Positions 1-7,674 of a DNA stretch of 64,000 bases are shown here, piece by piece (position 1 is the stretch's first letter; each line of letters starts with the position of its first letter). The translations under genes were made by a program, and so were the position numbers. This DNA is from Yonghaparkia sp. Root332 (GTDB lineage Bacteria > Actinomycetota > Actinomycetes > Actinomycetales > Microbacteriaceae), in the NCBI RefSeq assembly GCF_001425665.1, contig NZ_LMCX01000002.1, forward strand, positions 310,001 through 374,000, written 5' to 3'. The notes beneath the pieces are model-generated. The model ran no database searches, was not told the origin of the DNA, and was given only the letters and a program-made list of their open reading frames with translations.

Positions 1-2
1 TG

Positions 3-461
3 CAGCAGGTCATCGACAAGCTCGGCCCCGACCCGCTCATCGACGACGCCGACGCGGGGGAGGAGCGCATGCTCGCGCGCATCCGCCGCCGGCGCGTGCC
101 GATCGGGCTGCTGCTCATGGACCAGTCGGTCGTGAGCGGCATCGGCAACGTCTACCGCGCCGAGATCCTGTTCCGCGCGCGCCTCGACCCGCACGCGCTC
201 GGCGCGAACCTGCCGGAGGACGTCATCCGGGGGCTCTGGCGCGACTGGCGCTACCTGCTCGGCGTCGGCGTCGACACCGGCCAGATGCTCACGATGGACG
301 GCCTCGATGAGGAGGCCCGTCGCCTCGCCCTGCGCAACCGCGCCGACCGGCACTGGGTCTACAAGCGCGAGGGCCTGCCGTGCCGCGTGTGCGGCACGCA
401 CATCGTCATGGAGATCGCCGCCGGCCGGAAGCTCTACTACTGCCCGAGCTGCCAGGTCTGA
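3..461 (+). CDS. Fpg/Nei-family DNA glycosylase, C-terminal part
   Basis: The reading frame is open from base 3, so the gene begins before the window and only its last ~152 codons are seen. The visible part has the helix-two-turn-helix region (around DQSVVSGIGNVYRAEIL) and the closing zinc finger, two CxxC pairs (CRVC and CPSC) near the C-terminus. These are hallmarks of formamidopyrimidine-DNA glycosylase / endonuclease VIII, which excises oxidised bases and nicks abasic DNA in base excision repair. The catalytic N-terminal Pro/Glu lies outside the window, so Fpg and Nei cannot be told apart with certainty; the zinc-finger spacing and the GMDQSV-like region lean towards an actinobacterial Nei. 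The next gene starts 7 bases after the stop, suggesting one transcript. Confidence 0.88.
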   Translation, partial: QQVIDKLGPDPLIDDADAGEERMLARIRRRRVPIGLLLMDQSVVSGIGNVYRAEILFRARLDPHALGANLPEDVIRGLWRDWRYLLGVGVDTGQMLTMDGLDEEARRLALRNRADRHWVYKREGLPCRVCGTHIVMEIAAGRKLYYCPSCQV

Positions 462-468
462 GGTCGTC

Positions 469-1104
469 ATGCGCCACAGCCCGAACTTCCTCATGACCGA
501 CCCCGACGAGGTCCGTCGACTCGTGCGCGGGAACCCGTGGGCGACGATCGTGTCGCACGTGCCCGACCGCGGTCTCGTCGCCTCGCACTACCCGTTCCTC
601 CTCGACGAGGAGGCCTCGACCGGCGACGACATCGTGCTCGTCAGCCACGTCGGCCGCCCCGACGAGCAGCTGCACGAGCTCGGCAGCCGCGAGGTGCTCG
701 TCATCGTGCAGGGCCCGCACGGCTACATCTCCTCCTCCTGGTACTCCGAGGGCGACTTCGTGCCGACCTGGAACCACGTCACCGCCCACCTCTACGGCAC
801 GCCGGAGATCCTGAGCGACGTCGAGAACCTGCGCGTGCTCACGCACCTGACCGACCACTTCGAGCAGCACGTCGACGCCCCGCGCGGCCTCCACCTCGAC
901 CTCGAGAAGAGCGCGCGCATCGCGAAGGGCACGGTGGGCATCCGCCTGCGCGTGACCCGCTTCGACGCGCGCGCGAAGCTCAGCCAGAACAAGACCCCCG
1001 AGGTCGTCGACCGCATCGTGGGCGAGCTCGAGGGCGACGGCCCGTACGCCAGCACGGGCCTCGCCCGAGAGATGAGGAGACTCCATGATCCGCGCCATCC
1101 GTGA
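469..1104 (+). CDS. PaiB-like FMN-binding negative regulator family protein
   Basis: A 211-residue protein starting MRHSPNFLMTDPDEV. The pattern of an N-terminal HxPxxF segment, a split-barrel core with SHYPFLLDE and VSHVGRPDEQ, the central ISSSWY and PTWNH motifs and a C-terminal KLSQNK segment matches the PaiB / FMN-binding negative transcriptional regulator family. Members have the flavin-reductase-like split barrel; PaiB of Bacillus was described as a repressor of sporulation and protease genes, but most homologues have no proven role and may simply bind FMN or haem. The ATG at 469 was chosen because homology begins there; the same frame is open further upstream inside the previous gene. 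Its last 20 bases overlap the next gene, so the two are probably translated together. Confidence 0.88.
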   Translation: MRHSPNFLMTDPDEVRRLVRGNPWATIVSHVPDRGLVASHYPFLLDEEASTGDDIVLVSHVGRPDEQLHELGSREVLVIVQGPHGYISSSWYSEGDFVPTWNHVTAHLYGTPEILSDVENLRVLTHLTDHFEQHVDAPRGLHLDLEKSARIAKGTVGIRLRVTRFDARAKLSQNKTPEVVDRIVGELEGDGPYASTGLAREMRRLHDPRHP

Positions 1105-2572
1105 CGCTCGCCCGCTCGGAGGCCACGCGCCGATCGACGTGACGATCAGCGACGGCGTCATCACGGGCATCCACCCCGCCGGCACGATCGCCGCTGGCGA
1201 GGGCGTCATCGACCTCGAGGGCCGCTTCCTGCTGCCGGGCCTGTGGGACGAGCACGTGCACCTCACCCAGTGGGCGCAGCACCGCCGCCGGCTCGATCTG
1301 TCAGGCGCGTCGAGCGCGCGCGAGGTCGCCGATCGGGTGGCGGATGCCCGTTCCCACGCCGCGCCCGGCGACACGATCGTCGGCGGAGGCTTCCGCGACG
1401 GCCTGTGGCCCGACGCCCCCAGCGCCGCACTGCTCGACACCGCGGCTCCGGATCATCCTGTCGTCCTCGTGAGCGCCGACGTGCACTGCGCCTGGCTGAA
1501 CTCGGCCGCCCTCGACCGCTTCGGCGCCGGGCTGCCGGCCGCCGAGCTCGAGGGCGCGCGCACGTCGGGGCTGCTCCGCGAGGAGGCCGCGTTCGCCGTC
1601 ACCCGCCAGCTCGACGCGGCGCCCGACGACGTGCTCGACGAGTGGGTCGCTGAGGCGGCGCGCGAGGCCGCGGCGCGCGGCGTCGTCGGCGTCGTGGATC
1701 TCGAGATGCGCTGGAGCGTCGACGACTGGCGCCGTCGCACCGCCGCAGGCTTCGACTCGCTGCGCGTCGAGTTCGGCGTCTACCCGCAGCATCTCGATCG
1801 CGCGATCGAGGCGGGCCTGCGCTCGGGTGCGGTCGTGAGCGAGACGGTGTCGGTCGGCCCGCTCAAGGTCATCACCGACGGCTCGCTCAACACCCGCACC
1901 GCCTACTGCTGCGACCCCTACCCGGAGGAGGCCGAGCACCCCTACGGGCTCCTCACCGTCCCGCCGTGCGACCTGCACCCCCTGCTCGCCCGCGCCTCGG
2001 AGGCGGGGTTCGAGCTCGCCGTCCACGCGATCGGCGACGGCGCCAACAAGGTCGCTCTCGATGTCTTCCAGAAGCTCGGGCGCGGCGGCCGGATCGAGCA
2101 CGCCCAGCTGCTGCACGACTCGGACCTCGCTCGCTTCGCCGCCCTCGGCGTGATCGCGAGCGTCCAGCCCGAGCACGCGATGGACGACCGCGACGTCGCC
2201 GAGCGCTTCTGGCCCGGCCGAACGCGCCGCTCGTTCGCCCTGCGGTCGCTGCTCGACGCGGGCGCGACGATCGTGCTGGGCTCCGACGCCCCCGTCGCGC
2301 CGCTCGACCCGTGGATCGCGATCGCCGCGGCGACGACGCGGTCGCGCGACGGCCGCGAGCCGTTCCACGGCGAGCAGGCGATCACGCCTGCGGAGGCGCT
2401 CGCGGCGTCGACCCGCTCGCTCGTCGCGGTGGGCGCGCGCGCGGATCTGATCGCCGTCGACACCGATCCGCTGTCGGCATCGGGGGATGCCCTGCGCACG
2501 ATGCCCGTCGCCCTCACGCTCCTCGGCGGCCGCGTGACCCACGCCGCGCTGCCGCAGCTCGCGCGCTCCTAG
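1085..2572 (+). CDS. YtcJ-like metal-dependent amidohydrolase
   Basis: A 495-residue enzyme of the amidohydrolase superfamily (amidohydrolase 3 / YtcJ group). Metal-site motifs appear in order: DEHVHLTQW near residue 60, LKVITDGSLN in the middle, AVHAIGDGAN, RIEHAQLL, and LGSDAPVAPLDP near residue 400. An N-terminal and C-terminal beta-sandwich flank the TIM barrel, as usual (the C-terminus ends with the typical VTLLGGRVTH strand). Members hydrolyse N-acyl or cyclic amide bonds; the substrate cannot be deduced. The ATG at 1085 follows a good ribosome site (GATGAGGAGA) inside the end of the PaiB-like gene, so translation is probably coupled. A bidirectional hairpin closes the unit. Confidence 0.88.
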   Translation: MIRAIRDARPLGGHAPIDVTISDGVITGIHPAGTIAAGEGVIDLEGRFLLPGLWDEHVHLTQWAQHRRRLDLSGASSAREVADRVADARSHAAPGDTIVGGGFRDGLWPDAPSAALLDTAAPDHPVVLVSADVHCAWLNSAALDRFGAGLPAAELEGARTSGLLREEAAFAVTRQLDAAPDDVLDEWVAEAAREAAARGVVGVVDLEMRWSVDDWRRRTAAGFDSLRVEFGVYPQHLDRAIEAGLRSGAVVSETVSVGPLKVITDGSLNTRTAYCCDPYPEEAEHPYGLLTVPPCDLHPLLARASEAGFELAVHAIGDGANKVALDVFQKLGRGGRIEHAQLLHDSDLARFAALGVIASVQPEHAMDDRDVAERFWPGRTRRSFALRSLLDAGATIVLGSDAPVAPLDPWIAIAAATTRSRDGREPFHGEQAITPAEALAASTRSLVAVGARADLIAVDTDPLSASGDALRTMPVALTLLGGRVTHAALPQLARS

Positions 2573-2579
2573 ACGCACG

Positions 2580-2610
2580 ACGGCCGCGACCCCGTGGGGG
2601 CCGCGGCCGT
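2580..2610. terminator. GC-rich hairpin between convergent genes
   Basis: Arms ACGGCCGCG (2580-2588) and CGCGGCCGT (2602-2610) are perfect reverse complements, with an inner CCCC/GGGG run. It lies between the stops of the amidohydrolase and the reverse-strand dps, and could terminate both. There is no U-tract, common in high-GC actinobacteria. Confidence 0.6.
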
Positions 2611-2640
2611 CGCGCGCGCAGGTCGGTGAGGTGCCCGGTC

Positions 2641-3129
2641 TCAGGCCTCCGCGATGTGCGAGAACAGGAACCAGCGGTCCTTCTCGAGGTCGGCGGTGAT
2701 CGCGATCGCGAGGTCCTGGCTCACGGGGTCGATCTCCTCGAGTCCTTCGATCGCCGCGCGAAGGCTCACGAGAGCGGCGTCGATGCCCGCGATGACGTCG
2801 GCGATGAAGTCGTCGGTCTGCGCGAAGCCGGCGCGGACGGGCGGCACGGTCGTCTTCTTGGCGATCGACTTGGTGCGCGCGTCGAGCGGGAGGCCGAGGG
2901 CGACGATCCGCTCGGCGGCGTTGTCGCCGTAGTCGCGGGCGTGCTCGACGAGCGTGTCGAGGAGCTCGTGGACGCCGATGAAGTTGCGGCCCCGCACGTG
3001 CCAGTGCGCCTGCTTGCCCTCGAGGGCGAGGGCGTTGAGGTCGATGACGACGGGCTCGAGGTACTGGGCGACGCCCGAGACCATCTCGGCGTCCGTCGTC
3101 GCTTCGGGGGCGGAGGTCACGTCCGTCAT
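2641..3129 (-). CDS. dps: Dps-family ferritin-like DNA-protection protein
   Basis: A 162-residue protein of standard Dps length. The ferroxidase-site pattern is visible: the HWHVRGRNFIGVHELLDTL segment supplies the two histidines, followed by HARDYGDNAAERIVALG with the acidic ligands. Dps dodecamers bind and oxidise iron with peroxide and coat DNA in starvation or oxidative stress; the protein is cytoplasmic or nucleoid-bound. The ATG at 3129 has AAAGGA seven bases upstream. A possible -10 (TACCGT, 3198-3193 on the reverse strand) lies about 65 bases upstream, and a CGTGGAT / ATCCACG inverted repeat (3155-3161 and 3189-3195) sits in the leader. No OxyR- or IdeR-type box was recognised. Confidence 0.95.
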   Translation of the reverse strand: MTDVTSAPEATTDAEMVSGVAQYLEPVVIDLNALALEGKQAHWHVRGRNFIGVHELLDTLVEHARDYGDNAAERIVALGLPLDARTKSIAKKTTVPPVRAGFAQTDDFIADVIAGIDAALVSLRAAIEGLEEIDPVSQDLAIAITADLEKDRWFLFSHIAEA

Positions 3130-3267
3130 GGCGTGGTCCTTTCGTGTCGTCGATCGTGGATGAGTCGCGCTCGTGGCGCGCGCTCGTGATCCACGGTAGG
3201 CCGATCGCGAGCCGCGTGGAGGCGACTCCCACCGCGCTCCCAGGGCGGACCCGATGCTCGGCTGCGC

Positions 3268-6200
3268 TCAGCGCAGGTCGCGGATCTGGCGGACGAGGTC
3301 GCGCGCATTCTGAAGACGTCGTTCGTAGCGAGCGGCGATCGCGACCACGACCACGCCGGCGAGACCGAGCCACAGCCACCACTCGACGGCGCGCCCGATG
3401 TCCTCCAGCAGCGGCCAGCTCTGCACGAGCAGGTGGACGAGCAGGACGATCGCGCCGATGAGCAGGGGCGCCTGCAGGCGGCGGATCGCGCCCCCGACGG
3501 CGACGGCGGTGGCGACGACGCCCAGGGCGACGACGCGCCAGAGAGCGGGGTCCTGATCGACGGCGACGAGCGACGGCACGAGGAGGAGGATGAGACCGGG
3601 GGTGAGCCACACGGCGCTGCGGGCGCGCTCGTCCCGCTCGAGGCGAAGCGTGCCGATCGCGAGGAGCGCGAGCGCGATCGGGAGGCTCACGAGCTCCACG
3701 GGGTCGGCCGCGCCGCCCGCACCGAGGATGCCCGCCGCGAGCGCTCCGAGACCCGCCGACCCCGCCGACACCATGTCGCGCTCACGTCCCTCCGGCGCGA
3801 GCCAGGCTCCGACGGCGACGGCCGCGAGCACGATCACGAGGAGGATCCCGCGCATCTGCTCCGCGATCGGAAGGCCGCCGGCGCCGGCCGAAGCGGCCGG
3901 GTCGACGGACTGGACCACGGTGAGCACCCCCAGCACGACGAGCGTGGCCGCCGCGAGGGTCGAGGCCAGCCCGGGGATGCGCGCGTCGAGCTCACGGGCG
4001 CGCCACGCGACGGCGAGGGCGACGACGCTCGCGATCACGCCGACCGCGAGGGCTCGAAGGAGCGGGCCCTCCGCGCTCGCCAGCGCGAGGGGAGCGCCGG
4101 CGAGCAGCGCGGCGAGGGCGATGAGCGGCGCGACCGCATGGCTCGGCGCCCCCTCGTCGCCGCGTCGGACGACGGCGAGGCGCGCCGCGACCAGGAGCAC
4201 GATGCCGGCGACGGGGAGGACGAACGGCTCCGGTGCGTTCTCCCCAGTGGTCGTCAGCTGGGTCCAGAGCGCGAGCGAGCCGAGCGCCAGGGCGCCCCAG
4301 CCCAGGTGGCGGCGGCGCGAGTGCGACCCGACGAGCCCATCCCGGTCGATCGCCAGCAGCAGGAGGAGTATCGCGCCCGCCAGCAGCAGGAGCGCCCCGT
4401 CGCCACCGTCGAGCGCTGCCGTCGACCCGCTCGTGGCCGAGCCGAGCAGGACGAGCGCCCCGAGAGCCGCGGTGACGGAGTCCGTCACTGCTCGACGCCG
4501 GGAGTCGGGCGCCCGGAGCGCGTGCGCGGCGAGGCTCGTCGTCGCGACGACGATGAGCGCGAGCAGCGCCACAGCTCCGCTCACGTCGGACGGCACCGAG
4601 CCCGGGGTCGCGTCGAGCAGCGTCGCGCCGGCGAGGACGACCGCGAGGCCGGGGAGCAGCCCCGCGGCGATGAGCCCGTCCAGGCGCCGCTCGTCAGGAG
4701 AGACCGCCGAGTGATGCGCGCCGCGCCGCGATCGGATGAGGACGATCACGAGAGCACCCAGGCCGATGGCCGCCGCGAGCGCCGCACCGAGGGCAGGGGC
4801 GCGCAGGTCGAGCGCGGCGAGCGCGCCCAGCAGCACGGCGACCACGGAGGCCGCCCGACGCTCAGTCCGCTGCACCCGACCGAGCTGGGCGGCCAGGAGG
4901 ACGACGCCCGACAGGGCGAGAGCGAGGGTGGAGGGCGCGATCGTCGGCGACGAACCATCGCCGCCGATCGTGCCGTCGAGGAGCCCCGCTCGTGCGACGT
5001 CGTCGGCGAGGGGGATGCTCGCGAGGATGACGATCGCCGAGGCGGTCGCGACGGCGATCGCGGTGACGATCGGATGAGCCGGGAGCGACCGGCAGATGGC
5101 GACGGCGGTGACCGCGACCGCCGTGCCGATGATCCATCCGCCGGTCACGGCGGGCGCGATCAGCATCACGAGAACGGCGGAGCCCACGGCGAGCGGTGCC
5201 AGGAGGTCCTGCACAGCGCGGCGATCGTCGTGAGAGTCGATGCGTCCCGAGGCGTGGAGGAGCAGGCTCGCGCCGATCGCGAGAACGGAGAGCACGACGA
5301 TGATCGCGATCCACGTCCCCAGCAGCGGCACGGCGGCGACGGCAAGGACGCCGCCGACGGCCGTCAGCGCGCGTGCCCGCGCGCGGAGGACCCCGAGCGC
5401 CGCCCAGCCCGCCGCGACGAAGCCGAGCGCCAGGAGCAGGCCCGCGAGCGCGGCCGGAATGACCGGCTCGGGGTCGACGATCGTGCTCGTGGTCAGCGTG
5501 CCGAGCGGCGACGTCGCGGCGAGCGCCGCCTCCGCCGCGGCGCCGAGACCGACGATCGCCGCGATTCCCGCGAGCGCCGCGGCGAGCGCGGCGGCCGTGA
5601 TCAGAGCGGTGCGCAGCGCGACGGCTCTCGGGGAGGGCTCTCGTCGCGCGACACCGAGCTCGAGGACGACGGCAATGCCGGTCGCGACCAGGAGCGGAAG
5701 CCACACGGCCGTATCACCCGCCGGCAGTCGGGCGGCGCCGATCGCCGACCCCGCAACCGCGGCGAGGACCGCGAGCGCGCCCGTGGCGGCGGCGAGCCAC
5801 CGCTCGATCGAGTGCCCGGCGTCGGCGACCCGGGCGACCAGTGCCGCGTGGGCCAGGGCGACCAGGGCGAGTGCGATGCTCAGCACGAGCGTCGCGGTCG
5901 CATCGTCGAGCCCGAGAGTGATCGCGCTCGCCGCGACCGTGCCGAGGCCGATCGCCGTCAGCACGGCGATGAGCCGCGCGCCGCGGGCGATGCCGGGCGT
6001 CTCGCGGCTCGTCAGCACCGGGTGGGCGAGCGCGGCCGCCGCTCCGACGATGCCGCCGACCGCGGTGCTCGCCCCGGCGATGATCGTCGACCCCCACTGC
6101 GCGTCGAGGGGCTCGGCGAGGTGGGTCGCGAGCATGGCCGCGCCGAGCGGCACGAGCAGTGCGGCACCGAGTGCGGGAGCGTGCAGCCGCCCGAGCCGCG

Positions 6201-6963
6201 ACCACAGGACGCAGATGAGGCCGACGACGATGAGGGCGGCGCCCCAGTAGGCGAGCTCGGGCTGCGTGCCGAGACCGCGCGGGTCGTTCTCTCGCAGGGC
6301 CCACGCGTCGAGCACGAGCACCACGGTGCCGAGAGCGGCGATGCCCTCGGCTGTCGCACTGAGCCCGCGCCGCGACAGGGCGGCCGCGGCCGCGAGGGTC
6401 GCGAGGGTCCCTGCCGCGACGATGAGCATCCGCACCGCCTGCCCGTAGGTCAGGAAGGCGTAGACGAGCCCGAAGACCGCGAAGACCGACAGCAGGCTGA
6501 TGCCGATGATGATGAGCGCGATCTGGATGCTCGATCTCCCCGATCGCGGAGAGGTCGGCGCCGGCATCCCCGGAAGCGCGAGTGAGGGGGGCGGCGCGAC
6601 GGCGGACTCCGCGGGAGCGGGCGAGGCGGGTGCGGCGCTCGCCGACGCGCCAGGCACGGCGACCGCGGCGGCGCCCTCGCGACGGATGCGGCCGATGAGG
6701 GCGACCCGGGCATCCAGGAGGTCGGCGGCCTGCTGCGAGACGCGCGCGAGCTCGATCGCGGAGGGCTGCGTGAGGTCGAGGCCGCAGCGGGCGCAGCGCG
6801 CGTCACGCAGGGGAGCGAGGCACGCCGGGCACGTCGTCGTCGACCGCAGCTCGACCGGTGAGCGCGGGAAGGTCACGGGGCCGGCGAGGGCCACGTCGGC
6901 GGCGGTCGAGCGACCCGGGCTCGCGGGGTCGGCGGGCGGACTGAGGGGCGGCACGACGCTCAT
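3268..6963 (-). CDS. Very large zinc-ribbon polytopic membrane protein (SCO7613-like)
   Basis: A 1231-residue protein. After a disordered N-terminus come two cysteine pairs (C45/C48 and C57/C60, CPAC and CARC), a short predicted helical stretch, an Ala/Pro linker, then from about residue 155 to the end some thirty or more hydrophobic segments separated by very short loops, ending in a basic tail. This layout matches the actinobacterial membrane proteins known after SCO7613 of Streptomyces; their function is unknown. No catalytic motif was recognised. The ATG at 6963 was preferred over upstream in-frame starts because TAGGTT lies seven bases before it (leaderless start) and the family-like sequence begins there. 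It is divergent from the sigma factor gene, sharing a 112-base control region. Confidence 0.82.
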   Translation of the reverse strand: MSVVPPLSPPADPASPGRSTAADVALAGPVTFPRSPVELRSTTTCPACLAPLRDARCARCGLDLTQPSAIELARVSQQAADLLDARVALIGRIRREGAAAVAVPGASASAAPASPAPAESAVAPPPSLALPGMPAPTSPRSGRSSIQIALIIIGISLLSVFAVFGLVYAFLTYGQAVRMLIVAAGTLATLAAAAALSRRGLSATAEGIAALGTVVLVLDAWALRENDPRGLGTQPELAYWGAALIVVGLICVLWSRLGRLHAPALGAALLVPLGAAMLATHLAEPLDAQWGSTIIAGASTAVGGIVGAAAALAHPVLTSRETPGIARGARLIAVLTAIGLGTVAASAITLGLDDATATLVLSIALALVALAHAALVARVADAGHSIERWLAAATGALAVLAAVAGSAIGAARLPAGDTAVWLPLLVATGIAVVLELGVARREPSPRAVALRTALITAAALAAALAGIAAIVGLGAAAEAALAATSPLGTLTTSTIVDPEPVIPAALAGLLLALGFVAAGWAALGVLRARARALTAVGGVLAVAAVPLLGTWIAIIVVLSVLAIGASLLLHASGRIDSHDDRRAVQDLLAPLAVGSAVLVMLIAPAVTGGWIIGTAVAVTAVAICRSLPAHPIVTAIAVATASAIVILASIPLADDVARAGLLDGTIGGDGSSPTIAPSTLALALSGVVLLAAQLGRVQRTERRAASVVAVLLGALAALDLRAPALGAALAAAIGLGALVIVLIRSRRGAHHSAVSPDERRLDGLIAAGLLPGLAVVLAGATLLDATPGSVPSDVSGAVALLALIVVATTSLAAHALRAPDSRRRAVTDSVTAALGALVLLGSATSGSTAALDGGDGALLLLAGAILLLLLAIDRDGLVGSHSRRRHLGWGALALGSLALWTQLTTTGENAPEPFVLPVAGIVLLVAARLAVVRRGDEGAPSHAVAPLIALAALLAGAPLALASAEGPLLRALAVGVIASVVALAVAWRARELDARIPGLASTLAAATLVVLGVLTVVQSVDPAASAGAGGLPIAEQMRGILLVIVLAAVAVGAWLAPEGRERDMVSAGSAGLGALAAGILGAGGAADPVELVSLPIALALLAIGTLRLERDERARSAVWLTPGLILLLVPSLVAVDQDPALWRVVALGVVATAVAVGGAIRRLQAPLLIGAIVLLVHLLVQSWPLLEDIGRAVEWWLWLGLAGVVVVAIAARYERRLQNARDLVRQIRDLR

Positions 6964-6970
6964 GCGGCAC

Positions 6971-6976
6971 AACCTA
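6971..6976 (-). promoter_or_regulatory. -10 box of a leaderless promoter for the large membrane protein
   Basis: On the reverse strand TAGGTT ends seven bases before the ATG at 6963. No ribosome-binding site is present, so the transcript probably begins at or next to the start codon. Confidence 0.5.
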
Positions 6977-7075
6977 TCGGCCGGGGCGCGACGAGGGGGG
7001 ACCCTCGAACGGGATGTGCGAACACGCGCCGCCCGGTGCGCTAGGGACGAGCCGCGACGAGGGCAGACTGTCGCC

Positions 7076-7603
7076 ATGCCGCCCGTGACGCCCGACGAGT
7101 TCGCGGCCGTCTACGCCCGGCACCTCCCCGCCGTGAGCGCGTACCTCGCCCGCCGCGTCGAGCGCGACGCCGTCGACGACCTCGCGGCCGACGTGTTCGC
7201 GGTCGCCTGGCGCAAACGCGAGTCGGTCACGGAGGGCGAGGAGCTCCCGTGGCTCTACCGCATCGCGTCCTACCTCGTCGCCAATCACCGGCGCCGTCAC
7301 GCCGCCCGCACGAGCGCCCTCGCGATCCTCGCCGCCCCCGACTCCGCGCCCAGCACGGAGGACATCGTGCTCGGCGACCTGGCTCTCGCCCGCGCCTGGG
7401 AGGAGCTGCGCCCCCGCGACCGCGAAGTGCTCGCCCTCGCCGTGCTCGAGGACATCCCGGTGAGCGCCATCGCCGTCGCGCTCGCGATCACCCCCAACGC
7501 CGTGAGCGTCCGGCTGCACCGCGCGAAGAAGGCCCTCGCCGAGGCGCTCGAGCGCGCCCAGGCGCGCGATGCGGGGGATGCCCCCGCCGCGCCCCGAGAC
7601 TGA
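7076..7603 (+). CDS. ECF-type RNA polymerase sigma factor
   Basis: A 175-residue sigma-70 family protein with only regions 2 and 4. Region 2 spans about residues 5-75 (AVYARHLPAVSAYLARRV, then LPWLYRIASYLVANHRRR), and region 4 with its helix-turn-helix spans about 110-165 (LRPRDREVLALAVLEDIPV to SVRLHRAKKALAEAL). Such factors redirect RNA polymerase to a small stress or envelope regulon. The start ATG at 7076 is six bases after CAGACT, a weak leaderless -10. The following gene, 69 bases downstream, encodes a single-span membrane protein that may be its antagonist. A classical zinc-binding anti-sigma motif (HxxxCxxC) is absent from the neighbours. Confidence 0.92.
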   Translation: MPPVTPDEFAAVYARHLPAVSAYLARRVERDAVDDLAADVFAVAWRKRESVTEGEELPWLYRIASYLVANHRRRHAARTSALAILAAPDSAPSTEDIVLGDLALARAWEELRPRDREVLALAVLEDIPVSAIAVALAITPNAVSVRLHRAKKALAEALERAQARDAGDAPAAPRD

Positions 7604-7663
7604 CCCCCCGATCGCGCGGCCCCATCCGCGACGCCCGCGAAAGATCCGACCGCTCTTCGACAT

Positions 7664-7674
7664 ATACCGGGTAT
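7664..7674. promoter_or_regulatory. Palindrome covering the start codon of the sigma-partner gene
   Basis: ATACC-G-GGTAT is a perfect inverted repeat that includes the first two bases of the ATG at 7673. TATACC just upstream could also be read as a -10. Either a repressor site or part of the promoter; no ribosome site is seen. Confidence 0.3.

Noticed and set aside
3433-6585. A very long open frame opposite the large membrane protein gene
   Set aside because: Its product is a run of Arg, Asp, Gly and Glu with no domain, as expected from the complement of a GC-rich membrane gene; long antisense frames occur opposite most genes here.
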